From: CAZUZD01 sp964624465
GTDB lineage: Bacteria > Planctomycetota > Planctomycetia > Isosphaerales > Isosphaeraceae
Assembly: GCA_964624465.1 (NCBI GenBank)
Contig: CAZUZD010000169.1
Coordinates: forward strand, 1-12,977
Length of the DNA: 12,977 nt
Direction: 5' to 3'
In this document: in pieces, positions 7,144 to 12,977 of the stretch
Layout: each line of letters starts with the position of its first letter
Position numbering within the stretch: the first letter of the stretch is position 1
The notes under the pieces: model-generated
Databases searched by the model: none
What the model was told of the DNA's origin: nothing
The model's input: only the letters and a program-made list of their open reading frames with translations
Position numbers and translations under genes: made by a program

Positions 7144-7163
7144 CCGGGCCATCCATGGCCCGG
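7144..7163. repeat. Inverted repeat, 9-bp arms with 2-nt spacer
   Basis: CCGGGCCAT (7144-7152) is repeated in inverse as ATGGCCCGG (7155-7163), with CC between. In the predicted MBOAT leader RNA it would form a 7-bp stem with a 6-nt loop. As DNA it could be a dimeric-protein site. It is the longest perfect inverted repeat I found in the intergenic region. Confidence 0.5.
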
Positions 7164-7196
7164 TGGTCCCCCGCGGTCCGCCGCATCCTCCCTGGT

Positions 7197-7214
7197 CCCG
7201 CTCCGAGGAGCGGG
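7197..7214. repeat. Inverted repeat, 8-bp arms with 2-nt spacer
   Basis: CCCGCTCC (7197-7204) and GGAGCGGG (7207-7214) are perfect inverse copies separated by GA. It lies in the predicted MBOAT leader, about 35 nt from the 7144-7163 repeat and with the same 2-nt spacing. Confidence 0.45.
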
Positions 7215-7331
7215 CGCGGCAAGTCTCCTGACCGAGTCGGGGGGGGCCCGCCTCGGGTGTTCCGGTCCGCGTGATCCTAACGAGCGGATTTCGAGCGTTT
7301 CGGGTGCTGCGGGACGCCACCAGCGGCGGGC

Positions 7332-7375
7332 CGGACCCGGTGGTCCGATCGCTCTGGCGGGTCGCCCTCGAGGGC
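7332..7375. repeat. Two short palindromes in the predicted MBOAT leader
   Basis: CGGACC and GGTCCG (7332-7337 and 7342-7347) flank a 4-nt loop. GCCCTCGAGGGC (7364-7375) is a perfect 12-bp palindrome. Both would lie in the first 150 nt of a transcript starting near 7463. Stems this short arise by chance at this GC content, so a role is only suggested by the company of the other repeats. Confidence 0.3.
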
Positions 7376-7469
7376 ATCGGCACCGGCCCGGACTCCGTCC
7401 CGGCGCGGCCCGAGGGTCCCCACCGTCCGACCGCCTCAAGACGCGGCCTGCACCGATGGGACGGTCGGG

Positions 7470-7499
7470 GGTATACCGGAATCTTCCGGGGGCTGTCAA
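7470..7499 (-). promoter_or_regulatory. Near-consensus sigma-70-type promoter with palindromic spacer
   Basis: On the minus strand a perfect -35 box TTGACA (7499-7494) is followed after 18 nt by TATACC (7475-7470), which matches the -10 consensus at the positions that matter most (first TA and A4). Such AT-containing hexamers at proper spacing are improbable by chance in DNA this GC-rich. The spacer ends in a perfect inverted repeat, CCGGAA-N2-TTCCGG (7476-7489), touching the -10 box; a protein bound there would block polymerase. Transcription would start near 7463 and run through a leader of about 480 nt into the MBOAT gene, and possibly the whole five-gene set. Confidence 0.65.
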
Positions 7500-7576
7500 C
7501 ACGGACTCCGGCCCGCGACAGCCCGGCGTCACGCCCCAAGTCGGGACCGCGGGCCGCGCTGGAGCCCCCGGCCCGG

Positions 7577-7599
7577 TTTCCGGAAAAACTCCGGATCCG
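7577..7599. promoter_or_regulatory. Palindrome cluster upstream of both divergent genes
   Basis: TTTCCGGAAA (7577-7586) is a perfect palindrome, overlapped by CCGGA-N5-TCCGG (7580-7594) and followed by CGGATCCG (7592-7599). It shares the CCGGAA/TTCCGG half-site with the repeat in the promoter spacer at 7476-7489, about 100 bp away, though in a different arrangement. It may be a second operator serving the divergent promoters. Confidence 0.35.
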
Positions 7600-7663
7600 A
7601 CCCACCCGACCGGCCGACTCCCGCGCCCGCGAGCGGCCCCGGAACCGCCCCGCGCGGCGGCGA

Positions 7664-7692
7664 TTGCGGGCGGGCGCCGGCGCGGTTAGCCT
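7664..7692 (+). promoter_or_regulatory. Possible promoter of the S9 peptidase gene
   Basis: TTGCGG (7664-7669) and TAGCCT (7687-7692) are separated by 17 nt. Transcription would start near 7699, leaving a leader of about 60 nt to the ATG at 7758. Both boxes are partial matches (TTG and TA..T conserved), so support is modest. Confidence 0.35.
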
Positions 7693-7757
7693 GGGACCCG
7701 CCACCCTCGACGATCTTCTTCGGATTGGCCCCCACGGCCGCGCGGAGCCCGCACCCG

Positions 7758-10235
7758 ATGCCACGCCCGTTCGCCACATCGGGGCCCCGGCCCCGCGCCC
7801 GCCTCGGCCTGCTGCTGGGACTGAGCCTGACCATGGCCACCGTCGCCTCCCCGTCGTCCGCACCGGCACAGCCGGACGGCTACCGGCTGCCGCCGGCCGA
7901 GATCGTCCGGATCCTCGACGCCCCGCCGCCGCCCCGCGCCGTGCCCAGCCCGCGCGGCGACGCCCTGGCGCTGGTCGACTACGAGCCGTACCCGCCGATC
8001 GCCCAGCTCGCCCGCCCGATCCTCCGCCTGGCCGGCCTGCGGCTCGACCCGAAGGGCGGCCATCGCCAGCGACTGGTGCGGTACACCGGCCTGAGCGTGC
8101 AGCCGCTCGACGGCGGCCCGGCGCGACGGATCGCCCTGCCCGAGGGGGCCCGCATCGGCATGCCGAGCTGGTCGCACGACGGCCGGAAGCTCGCCTTCGC
8201 CCGCGATCTCGACGACGGCGTCGAGCTCTGGGTCGCCGACGTCGCCACCGGCGCCGCCAGGGCGATCCCCGGCGCGCGGCTCAACGACATCCTGGGAGAC
8301 CCCTTCGACTGGGAGTCGGACAACCGCCACCTGCTCGTCCGGCTCGTGCCCGGCGACCGGGGCCCCGCGCCGGCCACGCCGCTGGCGCCCGCCGGCCCGA
8401 GCGTCCGCGAGTCGATCGGCAAGACCAGCCAGGCCCCCACCTACCAGGACCTGCTCAAGAGCCCGCACGACGAGGCGCTGTTCGCCCACTTCGCCCTGGG
8501 CCAGCTCGCCCGCGTGGACCCGGAGGCGACCACCCCCGCCGCCGCCGTCGCGACCATCGGCGCCCCCGGCCTGATCGCGGCATCGAGCCCGTCGCCCGAC
8601 GGCCGGTTCCTGCTCGTGACGACCCTGCGGCGGCCGTTCTCGTACCGCGTGCCCTCGGGCCTGTTCAGCCGCACCACGGCGGTCTGGGACGCGACCACCG
8701 GCCAGCCGCTGGCGACGATCGCCGACCTGCCCGTCTCCGACGACATCCCGCGCCAGGGCGTGGTCAAGGGGCCCCGCGGCGCCGAGTGGCAGCCGCTCCG
8801 GCCCGCCCGCGTGCTCTGGGCCGAGGCGCTCGACGACGGCGACCCGACCCGCAAGGTGCCGCACCGCGACCGCCTGATGGCCCTCGACGCCCCCTTCACC
8901 GCGCCGCCCCGCGAGCTGCTCCAGGTCCAGCACCGCTTCCGGGGCCTGGCGTACCTGCCCGAGGCCGACGACGTCCTGCTCACCGAGTTCGACCGCGACC
9001 GCCGCTGGACGACCACGTACCGGCTGAACCTGGCCGAGCCGGCGGCGTCGAAGTCGGTGCTGTTCGACCGCAGCGTCAACGACGCCTACGGCGACCCCGG
9101 CAGCCCGGTCGACGAGCGCCGGCCCGACGGCACCGTCGTCGTGCTCCGCGACGGCACGAACATCTACCTGGCCGGCGCGGGCGCCGCGGCCGGCGGGGCG
9201 CGGCCGTTCCTGGACCGCCGCGACCTGGCCAGCGGCCAGACCACCCGGCTGTTCCAGGCGGAGCCCGAGCGCTACGAGACGTTCCTCGACTTCGTCGGCG
9301 ACGGCCGCGAGCGGATCCTGATCAGCAGCCAGAGCCGCACCGAGCCGCCGAACTACGTGGTCGTCGACCTGGAGTCGGGCGCCCGCACGCCGATCACGCA
9401 CTTCACCGACCCGGCGCCCGAGCTGACGCGGGTCCAGAAGGAGCTGATCACCTACGACCGGGGCGACGGCGTGCCGCTCTCGGGCACCCTGTACCTGCCG
9501 GCCGACTACCAGCCCGGCACGCGGCTGCCGCTGCTGGTCTGGGCGTACCCGCTGGAGTACTCCGACCCGGCGACGGCCGGCCAGGTGCGGACCTCGCCGC
9601 ACACGTTCCTGCGGCCGACGGGGGCCTCGCACCTGTTCTTCGTCACGCAGGGCTACGCCGTGCTCGACGACGCCACCATGCCGGTGGTGGGCGACCCCGA
9701 CACGATGAACGACACGTTCATCCCGCAGATCACCGCCGCCGCGAAGGCCGCCATCGACGTGCTCGACCGCCGCGGCGTGATCGACCCGAAGCGGGTCGCC
9801 GTCGCCGGCCACAGCTACGGCGGGTTCATGACCGCCAACCTGCTGGCCCACACGGACCTGTTCGCCGCCGGCATCGCCCGCAGCGGCGCGTACAACCGCA
9901 CGCTCACCCCGTTCGGGTTCCAGAGCGAGCGCCGGAGCTTCTGGGAGGCGCCCGACGTGTACCTGCGGCTCTCGCCGTTCGCGCACGCCGACAAGATCCA
10001 GGAGCCCCTGCTCCTGATCCACGGCGAGGTCGACGACAACACGGGGACGTACCCGATCCAGTCGGAGCGGCTCTTCGAGGCGATCCAGGGCCACGGCGGC
10101 ACGACCCGGCTGGTCATGCTGCCGCACGAGAGCCACGGCTACCGCGGCCGCGAGTCGATCCTGCACGTGCTGGCCGAGATGCTCGACTGGGCCGATCGGT
10201 ATGTCAAGAATCGGCCGGCGACCGACGGCCGCTGA
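7758..10235 (+). CDS. Secreted S9D-type glutamyl endopeptidase (prolyl oligopeptidase family)
   Basis: 825 aa serine peptidase. Residues 1-39 form a signal peptide: Arg-rich n-region, hydrophobic LGLLLGLSLTMATVA, cleavage near SAPAQ. The mature start (GYRLPPAEIVRILDAPPPP, then LARPILRLAGLRLDP) and the C-terminal blocks GIARSGAYNRTLTPFGFQ, LLLIHGEVDDNTGTY and LPHESHGYRGRES match the plant chloroplast glutamyl endopeptidase group (MEROPS S9D), from memory. A beta-propeller (about 40-550) is followed by an alpha/beta-hydrolase domain with complete triad: S686 in GHSYGG, D759 in HGEVDDN, H793 in ESHG. Family members cleave after Glu in peptides small enough to enter the propeller; here it would act in the periplasm. 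ATG 7758 is chosen over the in-frame TTG at 7725 because GGAG lies 10 nt upstream and the signal peptide then starts properly. The first glycosyltransferase gene begins 31 nt downstream. Confidence 0.93.
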   Translation: MPRPFATSGPRPRARLGLLLGLSLTMATVASPSSAPAQPDGYRLPPAEIVRILDAPPPPRAVPSPRGDALALVDYEPYPPIAQLARPILRLAGLRLDPKGGHRQRLVRYTGLSVQPLDGGPARRIALPEGARIGMPSWSHDGRKLAFARDLDDGVELWVADVATGAARAIPGARLNDILGDPFDWESDNRHLLVRLVPGDRGPAPATPLAPAGPSVRESIGKTSQAPTYQDLLKSPHDEALFAHFALGQLARVDPEATTPAAAVATIGAPGLIAASSPSPDGRFLLVTTLRRPFSYRVPSGLFSRTTAVWDATTGQPLATIADLPVSDDIPRQGVVKGPRGAEWQPLRPARVLWAEALDDGDPTRKVPHRDRLMALDAPFTAPPRELLQVQHRFRGLAYLPEADDVLLTEFDRDRRWTTTYRLNLAEPAASKSVLFDRSVNDAYGDPGSPVDERRPDGTVVVLRDGTNIYLAGAGAAAGGARPFLDRRDLASGQTTRLFQAEPERYETFLDFVGDGRERILISSQSRTEPPNYVVVDLESGARTPITHFTDPAPELTRVQKELITYDRGDGVPLSGTLYLPADYQPGTRLPLLVWAYPLEYSDPATAGQVRTSPHTFLRPTGASHLFFVTQGYAVLDDATMPVVGDPDTMNDTFIPQITAAAKAAIDVLDRRGVIDPKRVAVAGHSYGGFMTANLLAHTDLFAAGIARSGAYNRTLTPFGFQSERRSFWEAPDVYLRLSPFAHADKIQEPLLLIHGEVDDNTGTYPIQSERLFEAIQGHGGTTRLVMLPHESHGYRGRESILHVLAEMLDWADRYVKNRPATDGR

Positions 10236-10266
10236 GTCCCGGCGGGTTCCGAAGCGTAAGGTCCCC

Positions 10267-11241
10267 ATGGACGCAGCCCGACCCGGATTGCCGCCGACCT
10301 GCGGACCGACCCCGGAGGTCACGGTCGTCATCCCCACCCACGCGCGGCCGGCGCGGCTGGCCGAGTGCCTGGGCGCGCTGGCCGCGCAGGAGTTCCCGGC
10401 CGACCGGTTCGAGGTGGTGATCGTCGACGACGGCAGCCCGATGTCGCTGGCGCCGGCCGTCGCGGCGTTCGCCGACCGCCTGCATGTGACGCTGGTGCGG
10501 CAGGCCAACGCCGGCCCGGCTCGCGCCCGGAACGCCGGCGTGGCCCAGGCGCGGGGCCGGTTCCTGGCCTTCACCGACGACGACTGCGTCCCCGAGCCGG
10601 GCTGGCTGGGTGCCCTGGCCGCCGCCCTGCGCCAGACTCCCGAGGTGGTCGTGGGCGGACCGGTGGGCAACCGGCTCGCGCACAACCTCTACTCCGAGGC
10701 CAGTCAGACCCTGGTCACGGCCCTGTACCGCTACTACAACCGCGACCCCGAGCAGTGCCGGTTCTTCACCAGCAACAACCTGGCCGTGGGCCGCGAGGCG
10801 TTCGGGCGCGTCGGCGGCTTCGACTCGCGCTACTGCCTGGCCGCGGCCGAGGACCGCGAGCTCTGCGACCGCTGGCTCCAGCGCGGCGGGCGGATGCGGT
10901 TCGTCCCCGGGGCCGTCGTCTGGCACGCGCACGAGCTGTCGCCGGGGGCGTTCCTGCGGCAGCACTACCACTACGGCCAGGGGGCCTACCAGTACCGCCA
11001 GGCGCGGGCGGCCCGCGACGCCGGCCGGGTGCGGCTGGAGCCCGTCGCGTTCTACGCCGGCCTGCTGGCCGCCCCCTGGGCCACCGGCGCGGCACGGCCG
11101 GCGTCCCTCGCCGCCCTTCAGGTCGTGGCGCAGGTGGCCAACGCCGCCGGCTACTTCCGGCGGAAGCTCCGAGGTCCGGCCGACGCCCCGCCGCCGGTCG
11201 AGCTTCCGGCCCCGATCGCCGCCGGCCCACCCCGCGTCTGA
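10267..11241 (+). CDS. Family 2 (GT-A fold) glycosyltransferase
   Basis: 324 aa inverting glycosyltransferase. The nucleotide-sugar domain opens with EVTVVIPTHARPARL (17-31) and VVIVDDGS (50-57). The metal-binding motif is TDDDC (103-107), and the likely catalytic base region is AAEDRELCDRWL (193-204). A conserved SNNLAVGREAFGRVGGFD (169-186) and VWHAHE (218-223) complete the family pattern. The C-terminal part (about 225-300) is moderately hydrophobic, without clear transmembrane segments, so it is cytoplasmic or membrane-peripheral. It probably adds a sugar to a polysaccharide or other envelope acceptor; donor and acceptor are unknown. Start at 10267 follows AAGG five nt upstream. An ATG at 10201 in the same frame would overlap the peptidase gene by 35 nt and add a basic, unconserved-looking leader, so it is not preferred. 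It is likely co-transcribed with the peptidase gene (31-nt gap). Confidence 0.9.
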   Translation: MDAARPGLPPTCGPTPEVTVVIPTHARPARLAECLGALAAQEFPADRFEVVIVDDGSPMSLAPAVAAFADRLHVTLVRQANAGPARARNAGVAQARGRFLAFTDDDCVPEPGWLGALAAALRQTPEVVVGGPVGNRLAHNLYSEASQTLVTALYRYYNRDPEQCRFFTSNNLAVGREAFGRVGGFDSRYCLAAAEDRELCDRWLQRGGRMRFVPGAVVWHAHELSPGAFLRQHYHYGQGAYQYRQARAARDAGRVRLEPVAFYAGLLAAPWATGAARPASLAALQVVAQVANAAGYFRRKLRGPADAPPPVELPAPIAAGPPRV

Positions 11242-11250
11242 GCCGACCGC

Positions 11251-11283
11251 CCGGACCGGATCGGACCGGACCGGACCGGACCG
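11251..11283 (+). repeat. CCGGA pentanucleotide tandem repeat
   Basis: About 6.6 copies of CCGGA in tandem, with one substitution (TCGGA at 11261-11265), start 9 nt after the stop of the first glycosyltransferase gene. The unit length of five would shift a reading frame on slippage, but the repeat is intergenic, so any effect would be on transcript structure or length. Confidence 0.8.
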
Positions 11284-11337
11284 CTCGCTTGCCCCGGGGG
11301 CCACGGGCCGCGAAGATCGTCGTCGGCCCCCGAGCGG
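11281..11337 (+). terminator. Possible hairpin after the first glycosyltransferase gene
   Basis: CGGGGGCC (11295-11302) pairs perfectly with GGCCCCCG (11325-11332), and CCGCTCG (11281-11287) pairs with CGAGCGG (11331-11337). Together they give a bulged stem of about 13 bp. No T-tract follows, so it may be an attenuator or processing site between the two glycosyltransferase genes as well as a terminator. Confidence 0.3.
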
Positions 11338-11376
11338 GACCGACCGCCGCGCCCGTCCGCCCCGGAGACGTCCCGG

Positions 11377-12420
11377 ATGGCCCCTCGCCCCGACGCCCTG
11401 ACGCCACCGGATCCCGCGCCCGGGGCAGGCCCGCCAGCCCTTGCCGTGGTCCTGGTCACGTTCGACTCGTGGCGGGTCCAGGAGCGGACCCTGGAGAGCC
11501 TGCGGGCCCAGACGATCGCCGACCGGCTGGAGGTGATCCTGGTCGGCATCACGGCCGGGCGCGTGGCCCTGGACGCGCGGGCGCTGGCCGGATTCCACTC
11601 GCACCGGGTCGTTGCGACCGGGCCGATCCGCTCGATCACCCAGGGGCACTTCCGGGGGGCGCGTCAGGCCGCAGCCCCGCTGGTCGCCTTCGGCGAGGAC
11701 CACTGCTTCCCCGACCCCGACTGGGCCGAGTCCCTGGTGCGGGCGCATGCGGCCGGGCCCTGGGCGGCCGTCGGCCCCGTGATGCGCAACGCCAACCCCG
11801 GCAACCGCATCAGCCGGGCCGACATGCTCGTCGCCTACGGCCGGTTCACCGACCCGGCCAGCGCCGGCGAGCGGGACGACCTCCCCGGCCACAACAGCTG
11901 CTACAAGGCGGCGGCGCTGCGTGCCCTGGGGGAGTCGCTCGAGGGCTACGACCACGAGACCCTGCTATGCGCGGCCATGCGGGCCCGGGGGCAGCGACTG
12001 TTCCAGTCGGCCGAGGTCCGCTCGGCGCACGCGAACTTCGCGCGGCCAGGGCCCTGGACGGTGTCGCTGTACGCCACCGGTCGGGCCTTCGCCGCGCAGC
12101 GGGCCGGGGGCTGGGGCTGGCCGCGACGGCTGGCCTACGCCGCCGCCTGGCCGCTGATCCCGCCGCTGCGGCTGGCCCGCCTGCTCCGGTCCGCGCGCAC
12201 GCCGGAGGCCCGCCGCGCCGTGATCGGCCTGCTGCCCGAGCTGGCCTACGCGTTCACCGTCGACGCCGCCGCGCAGGCGATCGGCAACCTGCTCGGGGCC
12301 GGGCACGCCGTCCCCCTGCTCTGCGAGATCGAAAGCCGGCGGTACCGGTACGTTCGGCCGGTGGACGTGCCCCGGTTCGCTCCGCGCGTCGGGACGCCGG
12401 ACCCGGCCGCGGCGCCCTGA
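11377..12420 (+). CDS. Glycosyltransferase family 2-like protein with atypical motifs
   Basis: 347 aa. The N-terminal domain has GT-A character: LAVVLVTFDSWRVQERTLESLRAQ (22-45), then GEDHCFPDPDW (106-116) where family 2 enzymes carry DxD. Here the metal site reads EDH (107-109). The donor-binding DDGS motif is absent, its place being LEVILVGITAG (51-61). GHNSCYKAAALRALG (171-185) and GYDHETLLCAAMRARG (190-205) correspond to the later conserved blocks with a possible base at D192 or E194. The C-terminal 120 residues are hydrophobic in part (250-305). It may use an unusual donor, need a partner, or be weakly active. GGAG 9 nt before ATG 11377 supports the start. It lies 135 nt after the first glycosyltransferase gene and ends 11 nt from the convergent oxidoreductase gene. 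Confidence 0.8.
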   Translation: MAPRPDALTPPDPAPGAGPPALAVVLVTFDSWRVQERTLESLRAQTIADRLEVILVGITAGRVALDARALAGFHSHRVVATGPIRSITQGHFRGARQAAAPLVAFGEDHCFPDPDWAESLVRAHAAGPWAAVGPVMRNANPGNRISRADMLVAYGRFTDPASAGERDDLPGHNSCYKAAALRALGESLEGYDHETLLCAAMRARGQRLFQSAEVRSAHANFARPGPWTVSLYATGRAFAAQRAGGWGWPRRLAYAAAWPLIPPLRLARLLRSARTPEARRAVIGLLPELAYAFTVDAAAQAIGNLLGAGHAVPLLCEIESRRYRYVRPVDVPRFAPRVGTPDPAAAP

Positions 12421-12452
12421 GCCGCGGCCCTTCAGGCCCCGGCCCGCGGCTC
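12419..12452. terminator. Possible bidirectional hairpin between convergent genes
   Basis: GAGCCGCGG (12419-12427) and CCGCGGCTC (12444-12452) are perfect 9-bp inverse copies with a 16-nt loop. The structure spans both stop codons, so it could end transcription in either direction. It has no T-tract, and the CCGCGG core is itself palindromic, which lowers its significance. Confidence 0.35.
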
Positions 12453-12977
12453 CACCGCGTGGGCGCAGGCCCGCGCGGTGAGGGCGAGGATCGTCAGGGT
12501 CGGGTTCGGGCTCCCCTGCGAGGGGAACGCGGCGGCGTCGGTGACGTAGAGGCCGCGGGCGTCCCAGCACTGGCAGTCGGGGTCGAGCACCGAGGCGGCC
12601 GGGTCGCGACCCATCCGCGCGGTGCCGCACTCGTGGACGGCCAGGCCCAGGGGTGGCGGCCGGTCGTCGACGGACCGGACCCGGAGTGCCAGGGCCCCGG
12701 CCAGCTCGTGGACGGCGGTCCGCATGGCGGCGAACCGGGTCGCCTCGTGGGGCCCCGGCGCGGCCGCGATCCGGAGCCGGGGAATGCCCCAGCGGTCGAC
12801 AGCGCCGGGGACGAGGCGAACCCGGTTCTCGGCTCGCGGCAGCATCTCGCCGAAGCCGGTCAGGACCACATGCCGCCGCCCCGAACGCCCGGCCGCCTGG
12901 TACACCTGCACGCCGAAGCCGGGGGCCGCCGGCGGCGCCGACGCAGCCCTGGCGTCGAACCGGGGCAGGTACAGGCA
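12432..12977 (-). CDS. GMC-family oxidoreductase, C-terminal part (cut by window edge)
   Basis: 181 codons are present, and the frame stays open to the right edge, so the N-terminal FAD-binding Rossmann domain lies outside the window. The visible part is the substrate-binding and C-terminal catalytic region of glucose-methanol-choline oxidoreductases. Fragment residues 3-7 read YLPRF, GFGVQ follows, and AVHECGTARMG contains the active-site His (fragment residue 115). LYVTDAAAFPSQGSPNPTLTILALTARACAHA carries the second active-site residue as Asn in NPTLT (fragment residue 158) and the final FAD contacts. Members oxidise alcohols or sugars with FAD, often with a membrane electron acceptor in bacteria; the substrate here is unknown. 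The GTG at 12911 is inside the domain and is not the start. It is convergent with the second glycosyltransferase gene. Confidence 0.9.
   Translation of the reverse strand, partial: CLYLPRFDARAASAPPAAPGFGVQVYQAAGRSGRRHVVLTGFGEMLPRAENRVRLVPGAVDRWGIPRLRIAAAPGPHEATRFAAMRTAVHELAGALALRVRSVDDRPPPLGLAVHECGTARMGRDPAASVLDPDCQCWDARGLYVTDAAAFPSQGSPNPTLTILALTARACAHAVEPRAGA

Larger units (their letters stand above)
6984..7757. other. Divergent intergenic region, hairpin-rich, no credible gene
   Basis: 774 nt between the MBOAT and peptidase genes. Open frames exist here only because GC-rich DNA has few stops; their translations are Arg/Pro/Gly-rich and show no domain. A 79-codon frame on the minus strand from a TTG at 7222 ends in a TGATG overlap with the MBOAT start, but it has no ribosome binding site or recognisable sequence. 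The region is poor in A/T except for a few patches at 7274-7300, 7472-7485, 7494-7500 and 7577-7590, which hold the regulatory candidates listed separately. Confidence 0.75.

Noticed and set aside
6983..7222. 79-codon minus-strand frame ending in a TGATG overlap with the MBOAT start
   Set aside because: It starts with TTG, or with an ATG at 7186 that has GGAGG directly adjacent with no spacing. Its composition is that of random GC-rich DNA, and it crosses two inverted repeats. A leader peptide cannot be excluded but is not supported.
7274..7279. TAGGAT on the minus strand as a second promoter for the MBOAT gene
   Set aside because: It resembles a -10 box, but no acceptable -35 hexamer occurs 16-18 nt upstream, unlike the 7470-7499 promoter.
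6984..7532. In-frame N-terminal extension of the MBOAT gene up to 7532
   Set aside because: The extension is Arg/Pro/Gly-rich, without membrane segments, and would begin upstream of the predicted promoter. GGAGG 10 nt before ATG 6983 marks the real start.
10201..10266. Upstream ATG at 10201 for the first glycosyltransferase gene
   Set aside because: It would overlap the peptidase coding end by 35 nt and add a basic leader with no family counterpart; ATG 10267 has an AAGG site five nt upstream.
7686..10685. 999-codon minus-strand frame opposite the peptidase gene
   Set aside because: Shadow of the S9 peptidase and glycosyltransferase genes, whose catalytic motifs are all on the plus strand.
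12432..12911. A complete 159-residue protein starting at GTG 12911
   Set aside because: The same frame continues to the window edge with typical GMC sequence (YLPRF, GFGVQ), so this GTG is internal and the gene is cut by the edge.
1..12977. Mobile elements, CRISPR arrays, tRNA or rRNA genes
   Set aside because: No transposase or integrase motif, no regularly spaced repeats, and no cloverleaf or conserved rRNA block was seen on either strand.

Overview
The window is very GC-rich bacterial chromosome, dense with genes and with GC pressure at third codon positions. It has no tRNA, rRNA, CRISPR array, transposase or phage gene that I can see. The gene set is a secreted S9D-type glutamyl endopeptidase, paired SGNH proteins, an MBOAT acyltransferase, an LpxL-like acyltransferase and a GMC oxidoreductase. 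With the base composition, this fits a high-GC Planctomycetota such as an Isosphaeraceae relative. That placement is inference, and other high-GC Gram-negative groups cannot be excluded.

Left half, minus strand (6983 down to 164): five genes read right to left, in the order MBOAT O-acyltransferase, SGNH protein B, SGNH protein A, stand-alone amino-acid-adenylation enzyme, and LpxL-type lysophospholipid acyltransferase-like protein. The two SGNH genes overlap at TGATG; the other gaps are about 90 to 160 nt. The set recalls the Dlt system (adenylation enzyme, MBOAT, SGNH-like DltD) and the alginate O-acetylation machinery (AlgI with SGNH partners). A reasonable inference is a cell-envelope modification pathway: a carboxylate is activated in the cytoplasm, passed across the membrane by the MBOAT protein, and handed to an envelope glycan or lipid by the SGNH pair. 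The carrier protein such a pathway would need is not in the window.

Centre (6984-7757): a 774-nt divergent intergenic region without a credible gene. It holds a near-consensus minus-strand promoter, TTGACA-18-TATACC at 7470-7499. A perfect 14-bp inverted repeat fills most of that promoter's spacer. Several further palindromes lie in the predicted long leader of the MBOAT gene and upstream of the promoter. A weaker plus-strand promoter candidate (7664-7692) faces the peptidase gene.

Right half, plus strand (7758 to 12420): a secreted S9D-type serine peptidase with complete catalytic triad, then two family-2-like glycosyltransferases. The first is canonical; the second lacks the DDGS motif and has EDH in place of DxD. 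A minus-strand GMC-type oxidoreductase enters from the right edge. Only its C-terminal 181 codons are present, and it converges on the second glycosyltransferase with 11 nt between stop codons.

The first about 80 bases are long G and C homopolymer runs that may be a real structured region or a poor-quality contig end.
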